Shown here piece by piece: positions 32,161 to 42,570 of a stretch of 64,000 bases of DNA. The DNA is taken from NCBI GenBank assembly GCA_002104905.1, contig MCFE01000217.1, positions 1 through 64,000 on the forward strand, given 5' to 3'. A program made the translations under genes and the position numbers. Source of the DNA: Basidiobolus meristosporus CBS 931.73 (lineage: Eukaryota > Basidiobolomycota > Basidiobolomycetes > Basidiobolales > Basidiobolaceae). Positions within the stretch are counted from its first letter, which is position 1. Each line of letters opens with the position of its first letter. The notes beneath the pieces were generated by a model. That model had not been told where the DNA came from. It was given only the letters and a program-made list of their open reading frames with translations, and ran no database searches.

Positions 32161-35100
32161 CTTTGGGGGGAGCAGTGTGAAACGAAGTGATGAGGAATAC
32201 TTAGTCCAGAACCAGGATAACGAATTAGTTGGGTTTGTAGCACAATCGAATTGATATGTTCAGGATTGTGCTTTCCCCGGTCTCCTATCACTGCACATTT
32301 CCTTATCATCCAATTGATGATTATTCCAGTGGATAAATGAATGCGACTGAATGGAAATCAATTGAATTGGGTTGAATTGGAATCGTCAAGGTTAAAACAA
32401 TATAAGATTTGCATTGAACTCTTCTTCAATCCCTATCAGCCCGTATCTCCTATCAAGCACAGCTTGATAAGATTGAGACATTACATTCATTGTCACATAA
32501 ACTCGCAGTACACTGAGTGCTCCGTCGATGCACACGAACCCAACCCTGTGAGCGGCGGTTCGCTGGGGCAAGCTGAGCATCCAGCACCCGCAAGCCCGTT
32601 GCGCTCTGGCTTCTCGCCCTCGCTTCAGTCTGCCTTATCAGAGACATCGCTGCTATCTAGCATGGAACTCTGATGTCAGAAAAACCATGGCGATCTCTCT
32701 CGAAGCCACCCAAAAATACGCTGAATTCCCATTTGACCATCAAAACCCGACTCTTATCTGCCAATGATTCCACACTTCGCCTCATTTGTCTCGATGAGTT
32801 GACACCAGCAGTTGCGGACACGACACACTGGCTCGCGGCCGTTGTCCAGTAACCATCCACACATTGTAGCTACACCCATTCGCAGCCTTGCCTTGCTGCA
32901 GCACGATGGATGCCACGTCGTATGGCCGGGCGAAGGGCAAACATACTGCACCAAGACCAGCTGTGGCTTACTGCCTATTCGTCGGGCAATCCCGCTATCA
33001 GCATCAAAGAGTTTGGGGACCTTCAGCCGACTCCCCTAGATCGTAGATACAACGTGTTCGACAATCGATCCATGCACATTAATGAAGCAAGAGATGAATT
33101 TCTCCCTCATTTTACGGATTTGGCGCATAATCGTTCTAGCTGCCTTTGTCCATCCTGCTCTGGCTTGCAGTTGGAAATAGCTAATCGCTCATTGTTCGTG
33201 ATTCCCGTTGTGATCTCAATCTGGGAATGGTTGCGATTCCCCTGTATGTGTGGAGTAGACAGCACCCGGCCCTCCCATTGGCCAGAGATCCCAGTCACAC
33301 ACTCTCGAATCCACCCCAAGCCGGAAGCCACAATGGATACGATTGCTATCATCGCTTGGTAGAAACGGGACTTGTCCAGATTTGATCAAGTGGCAGATTG
33401 CAGTCACTGTCTTCGGTGATCTCCAGATAATGATCGAGCGGGATAGCCTCAGGCTGCGAGTCGGTGGCAAGGCCAGCTGCTCACGGGTAAGACACTCTGG
33501 TCAGTGCTATCTCGCCATTTCCAGTATCCATATGACGTCCACCTGGTAGGTGTGCTGTCCATAGATGGGTTGCTTTGTTCTCACTGCTGCGCGAGAACCT
33601 GCCGTGTGAGACATCGAACTGGGGTAGGTGCCCACGGCTCCATATCCAGGACAGCGGCAGAGGCCCACCCAATGCCGACCGGTATCCAAACCGGTCCTTG
33701 TTGTCCAAGAGCAGTGGACACGGAATTGGGAGGCGTAGCAATGCCGCCCTGATATCCCGCCCATCATTCAGTCAACGCATCTCTTTCGCCCCATTCAACC
33801 AAGCTCCCTAGAAATGTCATACCGGAATAGGCGCGTCGACGGTGTCAGGCCTTCGTCCATGGGCGAGTGTTCAGAAACCAGGCCGGTGCCACGCTCCAGA
33901 AAAGCCTTCAGGACTCAGATTCCCTGATGATCATTGGTACACATCAGATCCTCCGGTTCCAAGTCCACCGCTACCATAGACCCATTAATATCGCCATCGC
34001 TAACGCTACCCGTTCGACATATTTGCATTGATACGGTTGTCTGATCAGAGCCCCAGCAGATAGGTTCGCTACATCATCAAGTGACCAGGCCCAAATGCGC
34101 CTTGTAGCAGTGGATGCCAGCGCTGGTATTCAGCGAATGCCGTGGTTTGCTGACAGGTTTGCCATGGGCTTCAATCCATCGGCGATTCCGCCCAAGTTCC
34201 ACTGGCTCTGTAGACTGATAAACCAAATCCTCCACCAGCTAGCACGGATGTGGCAATGATGGAGAGAGATCTCTAGAGCCAATCTACATCGTTCTTTAAA
34301 ATGGCATATCCACCCGCTTGCTCTTGCTCTAAACCGGAAGATGCTGATCAACATACGTAATGCTGACATGGGTGGATGGAGCTTGAGTGTCCGGCACATA
34401 CTAAGCCATCGGCCGCGAACGTTCGAGATAAAGGGATGAGCGTCGCCAGCATGTCGTAATGGCAGCCTTGTCACCAGCCGTAAGGTAGCCAATGGCCATC
34501 TTGGATGACTCGCACCAGCTTCAAGACCCCACCACATATCTATCCTATTCCCAGCGCCATGCTCCCCATATGGCCATTGCTCCAGCACTTCCAACTAGGG
34601 CGTCCGAAACGAATTGCTACAAAGCATCATCGCCTATTAGGAGGGAGGTGTCTGGATCTGTAGGTTCGCAGGACTGTTGTGGCATTCGAGCTGACTCGTC
34701 AGCCTGCTTGGAACCGTGTATCGGGAGATACCGATTTTCCAGCAGAATTTATCCGAACCCCTTGCGCGAGCTCCCACTCACCCAGCAGCTCGACATTAGC
34801 CACTCCTTTTTTTGCCATTTATATACATCCATTCACCAAAGAGCATTATTCGAGGTATGCTTTCTAGCCCAAATTGTTACCGTTCTGGCAACTGGATAGA
34901 TCTGAATCCCAGATATGCATTGCCATCCAGCCAATCACCCCTCTCGGCGTCTAAATCCCCCCAATTTCGTACCTTGATTTAGGCTGTTGCGATTGCATTT
35001 CATGGGTTTCCAGATCTCAGATAATATCCCAATGCTAATCTATATTCCAAAACCCATTGCCCACCGCAACCAGCCGTTTGTCGCGGAGAAAACCGGAGCA

Positions 35101-35645
35101 CTCGAAATGGACGTTAGGCCTCGGTCGCTGGGTAAACGAATTCCTGGAGGGTGATTCGGGGTGGCACTTCAAGAAAGCCGGCTATTCTTCCACACGGCCT
35201 CCCCTCAGCACAGTCACCTCTGAACTCCGGCGATGCTAGCCGCGTTGTAAAGCCCACTTGATCCTAACCTCCGCACTCAATAGTGGATCAGGTGCGCTGA
35301 TGTGGGCTTCCGACACGGCACACCGAATCTCACAGCACCGCCTGCAGTAGTTCATCCGCTGGGCTTACGGAAATGTTCCGTCGGCGCAGCTGCACTCATT
35401 GCCACTCTGCTGGCATCGATGGTATATTCGCTGCGAAGACAGCCCAACCAGTTTGGCGCCCGCATGAAACTGATGTGCGCCCTTTGCAAGCACTGTCTAC
35501 ACTGTGTTTTGGAATCACTATCTCTCGACCGGTTTCAGATGGAGGCATAACTAGCAGCCGGCTGGCCGGGTGCCTGTTTCAACAATATACCGGGGAGGGG
35601 GCGACTTTTGATGGCACGTATGAGGGTGCGTGGAAACGAGCCTCC
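32161..35645. other. GC-rich stretch without a recognisable gene
   Basis: About 3.5 kb between two minus-strand genes, CpG-bearing and apparently unique. Frames of 60-154 codons in several phases overlap one another and lack motifs. I see no transposon or RNA gene. Confidence 0.4.
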
Positions 35646-37118
35646 TCACCGCATGTCCTTTATTCTTGGGTTTCGGGGCTTGGGTGCTTTTTTCAGCTGG
35701 TCACGCAGTTTCTTGCGCGACGCAATGGGCTTGACCTTCTCGTAGATGATGTATCCAGCAACCGCGTCTTTTGCCGCGTACAGGATGTCTTGTTGGTCTA
35801 AGCTTGGGGCGAACCAAGTGCGTTTTTTGTGGGTCTTGTCTATCGCGAACTGCTTGACATACTGCTTCGTCAGCTTCGCCAGAGAGCTGGCCGCGTTGAA
35901 GCGGTCGGCAACCACCTGGTCAATGTCCAGGCTGCCCCGGCAATTCAGTCCATACACACTGTTCAGCTTCTGGACATCTCCCGTGAGATTCACGCCGACT
36001 TTGATGATCCTCTCGTCTTCCAAGAAATCCCGCAAGATGGCCGGGAACTCCTCGACCTGGCCCATGATCTGGTGGATACGGATGAGCAGGCACACCTCTT
36101 CGAACGCAATTTGGATCAGGCCCACCTTGTTGTGGTAGGAGCACCCTTCCGTGTCGAAGCCAACGTAGAATTTCCCAGAAATCTGCTGGCGCCTATGGAG
36201 ATATTGTAGACTTTGCTCCAGCTCCCCCGGGCTCTCGATGACAAAAGTGTCCACCTTTTCGAGCTCCGCGAATGTCTGCGAGTTGAGTTGAGATATGTCG
36301 GCAATCATGGTTGCCATCTTGGGTTTTTCCATGCCCACAGGGGCTAGCTCGATCATTTTTGCGTCCGTCTGCTCCGTGGTGCTCCTTCGGGCTGGGCTCT
36401 CCGAAGACCGCGTCTCTTTGGGCGGGGCGGCAGGTGAGCCGCAGACTGGCTGCAGCTTTAGTTGATACTTGCTCGAGAGATACTCTACAATGTTTGGGTC
36501 GGCGCTCCCTGCCTGCCACCTGCCATCGATTGGTCCACAACGAAGACCGTAGTCAAGGAATAGCCTACTGGCTACCGCCTCTGCATTTGAGCCGACTTTG
36601 ACGATTCTAGGGTCAGCCAGCAACCGCTTTAGATCCAACGGACAGAGGCGCCCGTTCCCCATGACCCCGGAGGTGTCAACACACAAACAGGCCTCTTCGA
36701 CGTAAACTAGCAGGAAGCGTAAGTCATATTCGGTCGGGCCTACCCCTTCAATGTGTACTTTTCTGTGCGGAGGCTTGTCTAACAAACTGCGAAACGCTTG
36801 GAATCCCTCCAAGCCCTGTGCCGCGTCGAGTATGATGAGATTGATCTTACGGCCGGCGAGCTCCTCGGCCGGGAAATGGGTTCGGATCTGGAACTTCTCA
36901 GTATCCTTCAGGCGCCCCTTTCTTGTTGCGCTCGATGCTCCCACGGCGCTGCTGCCAGGTTTTCCCAGGCGACGGTTGACCAGGGCCTGTTTAGCTTGAA
37001 ATGAACTGACGTGCCGCGCGGGGAGTAACATCCCCTTGGTGAGGGCCTCGGCCATGGAGCAAATCTTGCTTGTGCGAGAGAGGACGGCCCGAGAGATTGA
37101 AAATGGTGGCCCCCACAT
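35646..37118 (-). CDS. WRN-like 3'-5' exonuclease with an extra dead exonuclease domain
   Basis: Intronless 490-residue protein of the DEDDy (DNA_pol_A_exo1, WRN/EXD-type) nuclease family. The C-terminal domain (about 285-465) looks active. Exo I is FDTEG with D322 and E324, exo II is NLTGD with D381, and exo III is YAAKD with Y447 and D451. Residues 122-195 align to 321-394 without gaps at an offset of 199 (EEACLCV against EEVCLLI; DPRIVKVGSN against DERIIKVGVN; YGLRC against YGLNC). There the acidic residues are lost: I123 replaces D322, G125 replaces E324, V182 replaces D381. So the N-terminal copy is a pseudonuclease. The first ~50 residues are Arg/Ser-rich with few acids and could be a mitochondrial presequence. 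The tail is Lys/Arg-rich. Substrate unknown. Confidence 0.88.
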   Translation of the reverse strand: MWGPPFSISRAVLSRTSKICSMAEALTKGMLLPARHVSSFQAKQALVNRRLGKPGSSAVGASSATRKGRLKDTEKFQIRTHFPAEELAGRKINLIILDAAQGLEGFQAFRSLLDKPPHRKVHIEGVGPTEYDLRFLLVYVEEACLCVDTSGVMGNGRLCPLDLKRLLADPRIVKVGSNAEAVASRLFLDYGLRCGPIDGRWQAGSADPNIVEYLSSKYQLKLQPVCGSPAAPPKETRSSESPARRSTTEQTDAKMIELAPVGMEKPKMATMIADISQLNSQTFAELEKVDTFVIESPGELEQSLQYLHRRQQISGKFYVGFDTEGCSYHNKVGLIQIAFEEVCLLIRIHQIMGQVEEFPAILRDFLEDERIIKVGVNLTGDVQKLNSVYGLNCRGSLDIDQVVADRFNAASSLAKLTKQYVKQFAIDKTHKKRTWFAPSLDQQDILYAAKDAVAGYIIYEKVKPIASRKKLRDQLKKAPKPRNPRIKDMR

Positions 37119-38150
37119 GTAGCGTTAAAGTGGACCTACGGGAAACTCCACACTTGACAGTCTCTGCAGAGTTGCTGGCCTTCAGTTGCGGCCGATATCC
37201 CCGTTTGGGATGAAGCGAAATTTTGCTTCCTTTCGATTTGGTGGATTTTCGGACGGATCCGAGATTTTTTATCCACCTGGACCAACCGAACTGATCCCTG
37301 GATGGCATGGTGGTATCGAGTCTTGGTTCATGCGCCTATCACATCCCGTATCTCCCTCCAACAGTCCTTTCGCGGCATTGCTGGCGTACGGGGAGCCATT
37401 CATTTTGTTTGGGGCCGGTGTTTGTGTTGTCTGTCCCCTAGGATTTCGTGCAAACCGTTTCCTTCGCTGGTGCTCCGTAGTAATCCAAGCGAGTTGGAGC
37501 CATCTGCAGCAGGAACAAATAGTGCAGGGACACTCAAGTCTTGGCCGGCTATCTGGACCTCCACTGGCCTGATCGCCATGGAAACCCGTGCACACTTCTG
37601 GCTTAGCTGTTGCAATAGGTAAAGCACCCGGTCTGATACTCCAGAGTAAAGCAACTCGTTCGACCAGTTCCTCCGGCCGCTGTTCAAGTCATCGATCACC
37701 CTCATCCTCACTAACACGCCAGTGCACGAGTATCACATCGAGATTGGATCTTGCTACAACATAGAAGGGACCGTTCAACGTATTCAAAGATCAACCTTGT
37801 GATCCCCATGTACGGCAGAATGCTTGCTGGCCACACCCTGGTCGACATCTATACTCCATATTCAAATTGAGCCCATCGTGTGGCCGTTTGTTCAACACGA
37901 AGAGGGAGGGTGGGCCAATGAGCGACACCAAGAGCGTCGCCAGCGCTTGTCGATGATCCAGCCGGTGCACCTCTTTATATCACATGTCGCCATCACCATT
38001 GGGACTGGTTCTAGTTGGGTAACATCCACACATTGATTGGAAGCGTTGTGACTGTCTCGCATGTGAGACCGTGAAAGCCCGGAAGAAATATTGCTTGGAA
38101 CAAGAGATATACGAATGCTACCTCACGAATAACGAATTTTCATTTCCGCG
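37119..38150. other. GC-rich intergenic DNA upstream of the exonuclease gene
   Basis: Overlapping frames on both strands (for example 37186-37572 plus) look like chance openings in GC-rich sequence. No motif is recognised. It ends at the boundary to the large AT-rich block at about 38.2-38.4 kb. Confidence 0.4.
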
Positions 38151-38569
38151 TGGACCAAAATGGTTTGTTGAAGCGGCGTAAGCAAAAAGTCAAAAGGCCG
38201 TACTATTCCCGCCAAATGCTTCCAAGACATGAGGGATGTAGACAGTACAGGGTTTACTTCAAAGCAGTTGGCAAGTGCTTCACCCCCATATATCTTCTAC
38301 CTCAATACCTGCCACAAGTGCACCCCCCAGGCCAGTTATCTTGCTAAAAAGCCAAAGGTATTGTCACCACCAGGTGGTGGTTTTAAGGTTCTTATACCAA
38401 ACTTGCCTATCTTGACTTCTTGCCCTTCTGTCAGTTCTAGCCTTGTGGATCTTGATGATGATTCATCACCTCAATATCCTCAAAAGAATCCTTTCACAAC
38501 TTCCTGTTCTTCTTGTTCTTACTTCAAGTGCCCTGACTGTGATTCAACACTTGACTCTCATGCAGGGTA
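38150..38569 (+). pseudogene. Tnp2 transposase N-terminal fragment
   Basis: Starts with a Lys/Arg-rich stretch and a degenerate version of the zinc-finger motif of the opposite-strand fragment (RPYYSRQ..RHEGCRQYR against RPCGYCSK..SHEACRQHR). A frame change follows into a Ser/Asp/Pro-rich segment. The 5' part retains CpGs and is GC-richer than the rest, so it straddles the compositional boundary. Confidence 0.45.
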
Positions 38570-39030
38570 GTGTTGTTAGGGAAGATAGGCTCATAATACA
38601 TTAGTGAGCCTGCTTCTTCAGAGCTATCACTCTGCATGCCATATTCAGAAGACTGGGGTGAGCCTAAACATGTCACAAACTCACCTGACTCAGTTTGTGC
38701 AAGGTGACAAGTATGGCCAGGTGCCATTGTAGAAGTATCAAGTGGACAGCAAGATATTGTTGGTACAGCAGTGACTGGTGAATGGTCAAATCTGACTTGT
38801 GTGGCAAAACACCAGTCACAATCCTGGTAATACTTTCTATGCTGTCTGCATGCTTCATGGCTGAGAGGCTTGCTACAATAGCCACATGGTCTTTTTTCTC
38901 TTCTCTTCCGGTGTTGAACCAAAGTAGTCATGTCAATGGCACAAACAGTTTGGCACTCAACAATATAACACTATTATATCCCTTTTTTGTTAATACTCAT
39001 GTGAGTTCAAGACAGTCTTATACATGAGAC
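38524..39030 (-). pseudogene. Tnp2 transposase N-terminal fragment with intact zinc finger
   Basis: An open frame at 38931-38524 (135 codons) begins with Lys/Arg-rich sequence and a cysteine/histidine cluster: C16, C19, H25, C28, H31, C38, C41 in CGYC...HEACRQH...CDWC. A long low-complexity acidic/Ser region follows. Homology to the plus-strand copy at 62.65 kb continues upstream of the ATG (to about 39030). The fragment meets the opposite-strand fragment convergently at about 38.56 kb. The assignment to Tnp2 comes from T2, where the same finger precedes Tnp2-like sequence. Confidence 0.5.
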
Positions 39031-39127
39031 ATTGCACCTACACAAATGTAAGATTCAATGATAACTCACAATAGTAAGCATTATAGACAAAGCTATGGCA
39101 CCACATACTTACACTATTTCCCCTTTG

Positions 39128-39655
39128 GTTTGATGTGGGAGAGGAATCCTTAAAGTACCAGAAGCAAGAACAAAGTGCCTTTAACCGCATTTGCCTTAAT
39201 GTCAAAGATAAATTGCTAATTCAGTGTGCAAGAGCAAAAATGGCAAAGAATGCCTGGAAGGCATTAGAAGACATCTACCAGTCATGTTCAGCTGCTAAGA
39301 AAATGTATCTGAGACAAAAATTCTTTACTACAAAGATGCTGCCAGGAGAAGAAATGAAAAATCTAATTAACAGAATTACCCTGCTGGTGGATGAGATGTA
39401 ATCAGTGGGTGTACCAACTACCAATGAGTATATGATAGTAACCATCCTGAATAGACTTACAGACAGGTTTCAGGGCCTTGTATCAGCCCAAGTCCAGAAC
39501 TGAAGATTTGACATTAAATTATGTATATGGAAGGCTCCTTGATGAAGAATTAAGAAAATCAAGTGCTAATAAGAAGGAAGAAGAAAATACTTCAATAAGC
39601 AACAATAATCAACAAAGGAGATACCCAAGACCTTTTAAAGGCAATAGACTTGTTC
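39128..39655 (+). pseudogene. Copia gag fragment
   Basis: Homologous to the gag part of the provirus at 40663-41300, beginning at its GEE-SLKYQ region and stopping before the zinc knuckle. It contains in-frame stops near 39400. No LTR adjoins it on either side. It is the same family and strand as the provirus 0.7 kb further on. Confidence 0.75.
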
Positions 39656-39660
39656 TGTTG

Positions 39661-39725
39661 GATAGTGCCACATAGTGCCAGCCTGTTTACAGTGCTGGAT
39701 TGATCTGGCACTCTATGGCACTATC
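39661..39725. repeat. Inverted repeat, 21-bp arms
   Basis: The arm GATAGTGCCACATAGTGCCA(G) at 39661-39681 is the reverse complement of 39705-39725 at 19 of 21 positions, with a 23-nt spacer. It lies just beyond the 3' end of the Harbinger-like frame and may be its terminal or subterminal repeat. Confidence 0.6.
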
Positions 39726-39827
39726 TGCACTATAATTTCTACCATGATGTCAGTGGTAGGATACAGTTACTGGTAATTTTACTCAATCCTACTTATGTTG
39801 CTCAAAATAGTGCTTTCCTTGCTTTAT

Positions 39828-40376
39828 TTACTCTCTATAATGCTCCATACACATTTCTCTCAGTAGATGTCTTCTTGTATGTATATACTGTGCATTAAGT
39901 ATCATAGCTATTTTTCCCATTCTGCTGTTTTCTCCTATATAAGAATTTCCTGTGTATTTACCAGCCAATATGCTGAATCTCTTCAGATATCCAAATGTAT
40001 GCTCTATCCTCACTCTGAAATGATTAAATATCTTATTGTAGAGCTTCTGCTTCCTGCCAAGCACACCATTCCTTGGCTTCCTATATGCTGTAATACATCC
40101 TAATCTCTGACAATCCTCTCCTATAAAGGCTAAGTCTGCCATACATTTCTCCCCTCTACTACTTCAGGATGATTCTATACCCAGAGTACTTTGTCATGCC
40201 TACTTCCAGCAGATGGCCCACTAAACCAGATGATGTCACCCTCAGTGTCAGACAGTGCTTGAACCTTGACACTGTGTGCCTTGTACTTGCCAGAATAAAA
40301 GTGCCTCTGCCCTCTAGAAGGCCTATAAATCCTGACTGGGAAGGTATCCAAAACACTCCTTATATGTGTTGTAAAA
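39828..40376 (-). pseudogene. Harbinger-like (DDE_Tnp_4) transposase, C-terminal half
   Basis: Minus-strand relic in two frames. The upstream part reads DTFPVRIYRPS...HSVKVQAL, then IIWFSGPSAGSRHDKVLW, the family pattern around the first and second catalytic Asp (SG..GS.HD). The downstream part reads GCITAYRKPR...LYNKIFNHFRVRIEHTFGYLKRF, the family's C-terminal N..fN..Rv.vEh.fg.lK block with the catalytic Glu. The 5' end is cut exactly where the copia LTR begins at 40377. I did not find the N-terminal half beyond the provirus. Confidence 0.75.
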
Positions 40377-40631
40377 ATTTGTATTTCCACCTAAATATTC
40401 ACCTAACTTAGTCACTTAGATCAGTACCCTCAAATCCTAGAGAATACTGACCAAATTCCTTGTTGCAATTTACTTAGAATATTTTCACCAAAATATCTGG
40501 TACCCAGAACATGAAAATTCTCAAAGTTGTCCAAACAGCCCCAAACATTGCACACATGTTCTTGGAAGTGAAAACCGCATAATCTACTTGTCCTCTCAAT
40601 CACTTCCAATATCTCCAAGACTCTTACAACA
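40377..40631 (+). repeat. 5' LTR of provirus A (255 bp, internally deleted)
   Basis: Begins TGTTGTAAAAATTTG and ends CTCTTACAACA, with perfect TGTTGTAA/TTACAACA termini. Compared with the 349-bp 3' LTR it lacks about 94 bp between TGTTCTTGG and AAGTGAAAACC. The missing part contains the TATAAAT promoter box found in the 3' LTR. Confidence 0.9.
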
Positions 40632-40644
40632 GGTTATGAGCCCC
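40632..40644 (+). other. Primer-binding site, half initiator tRNA-Met type
   Basis: GGTTATGAGCCCC immediately follows the LTR. Its complement is the anticodon arm of eukaryotic initiator tRNA-Met (GGGCUCAUAACC), not the tRNA 3' end. Drosophila copia uses the same kind of site. Confidence 0.8.
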
Positions 40645-40662
40645 AAGCTGTCACTCTCTGCA

Positions 40663-42570
40663 ATGTCTACTACTGCTATTACAGGAATCTTTCCCTCTGC
40701 TGAAAAGTTGGATGGCTCTAACTACCAAGTGTGGAAGGTGAAGATGAAGATGCTGCTACAAGAATGAGGCCTTTGGGATATTGTCATGGGAGAAGAATGC
40801 CCTCCTAAAAATGTGGGAGAGGAAGCCTCAAAGTACCAGAAGAAAGAACAAAGTGCCTTTAACTGCATTTGCCTTAATGTCAAAGATAAATTGCTAGTTC
40901 AATGCTCAAGAGCAAAAACGGCAAAGAATGCCTGGAAAGCATTGGAAGACACCTACCAGTCATGTTCAGCTGCCAAGAAAATGTATCTGAGATGAAAATT
41001 CCTTACTACAAAGATGCTGCCAGGAGAAGAAATGAAAAATCTAATTAACAGAATTACCCTGCTGGTAGATGAGATGAAATCTGTGGGCGTACCAACTACT
41101 GATGAGGATGTGATAGTTACCATCCTGAATAGCCTGACAGACAAGTTTCAGGGCCTTGAATCAGCCCTAGAGTCTAGAACTGAAGATTTGACCTTAAATT
41201 ACGTATATGGAAGGCTCCTGGATGAATAATTAAGAAAATCAAGCGCCAACAAGAAGGAAGAAGAAAATGCTTTAATAAGCAATGATAACCAACAAAGGAG
41301 GTACCCAAGACCCTACAAAGGTAACAGCGACCTATTTTGCAACTACTGCAAAAGGAAAGGACACACATCAGACCGGTGTCTCAAAAAGAGAGATTATCAG
41401 CAAAAGAAGCCTGAATATGGAAATGCTGCAACAACTGAAGATAGACTATTCATATCTGCACTAAATATGACCACAAACAAGGATTCTCAGATGTGGTATA
41501 TTGACTCTGGAGCTTCTCAACACTTTACACACCAAAAAGAACTTTTTACCCAATATCAAGAAATTCCAATTAAGAAGGTTTTCATGGGTGACAATAGAAC
41601 ACTTGATGCAGTGGGAGAAGGAACTATCCAAGTAAACCTTAGAACCTGTGAAGGAAGCCATACACTGACCTTTAAAGAAGTACACTATGTACCAGAAATA
41701 GCCAAGAACCTACTCTCTGTACGCAAGGCCACAGCAGAAGGACTCAGTTTCAGTTTTGACAATTCTGGATGCAGGATCACTGATCAAAATGGTGCCCATA
41801 TTGCTTTGGGCATCAGAGATCAGAATCCATACAGGTTGACTTATATTCCATCATATTTGGAAGCCAATATAAGTAACTTAAATGAAGAAACACCAATGCT
41901 TTGGCACAGGAGATTTGGACACATCCATTCTGATTACTTGCGCAAAATGATCAAAGATCAGCTAATTTCTGGAGTAAAAATTGATCCCCCGGCTAACTTG
42001 GAGCACTGTGAAGCCTGCATGTATGGGAAACAAGCCATACAACCGTTCAAGAGCTCTGGACTAATCAAAACTAAGAAAAAATTGGATCTAATTCACTCAG
42101 ATCTGTGTGGACCTATGCAAAATTTATCCTTAGGCGGGATGAAGTATTTAATCACTTTTATTGATGCTTATGCAAGACACACATGGGTCTACTTCATGGA
42201 GAGAAAGGAAGAAGCTCTGTCTAAGCTCAGTGAGTTTAAAGCCATGGTGGAGAGAGAAACTAGTGAAAAAATCAAGAAAATACACTCTGACAATGGTGGA
42301 GAATATACCTCAAAACTCTTCATCCACTTCTGCAAAATTCATGGGATAAAGCAAGAGACTACTGTACTATACTCCCCACAACAAAATGGAGTATCAGAAC
42401 AAGCTAACAGATCAATAATTGATATGGCAAGATCTATGATCCATGACCAAAAATTATCCTATGATTTTTGGGCGGAATCAGTTGCTACTGCTGTATATCT
42501 TAAAAATAGGAGTTATAACAGTCCAGGGATGTGTTGTTTGATGAAAATTCAAAATTTTCACAAAAAATGA
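40663..42570 (+). pseudogene. Provirus A gag-protease-integrase, broken
   Basis: One continuous frame from ATG 40663, with stops TGA 40765, TGA 40993 and TAA 41227 inside gag. The gag ends in a zinc knuckle CNYCKRKGHTSDRC (CX2CX4HX4C). The aspartic protease follows (WYIDSGASQHF), then the integrase with its HH-CC finger (HRRFGHIH ... CEAC) and DDE core: D in IHSDLCGP, D in IHSDNGGEY, E in NGVSEQANR. It is open from 41467 to 42570, where an internal deletion of about 300 bp relative to provirus B removes the integrase C-terminus and shifts the frame. Confidence 0.9.

Noticed and set aside
37186-37572. A 128-codon plus-strand frame upstream of the exonuclease
   Set aside because: A similar-sized frame runs on the opposite strand, there is no motif, and the region should contain the exonuclease promoter.
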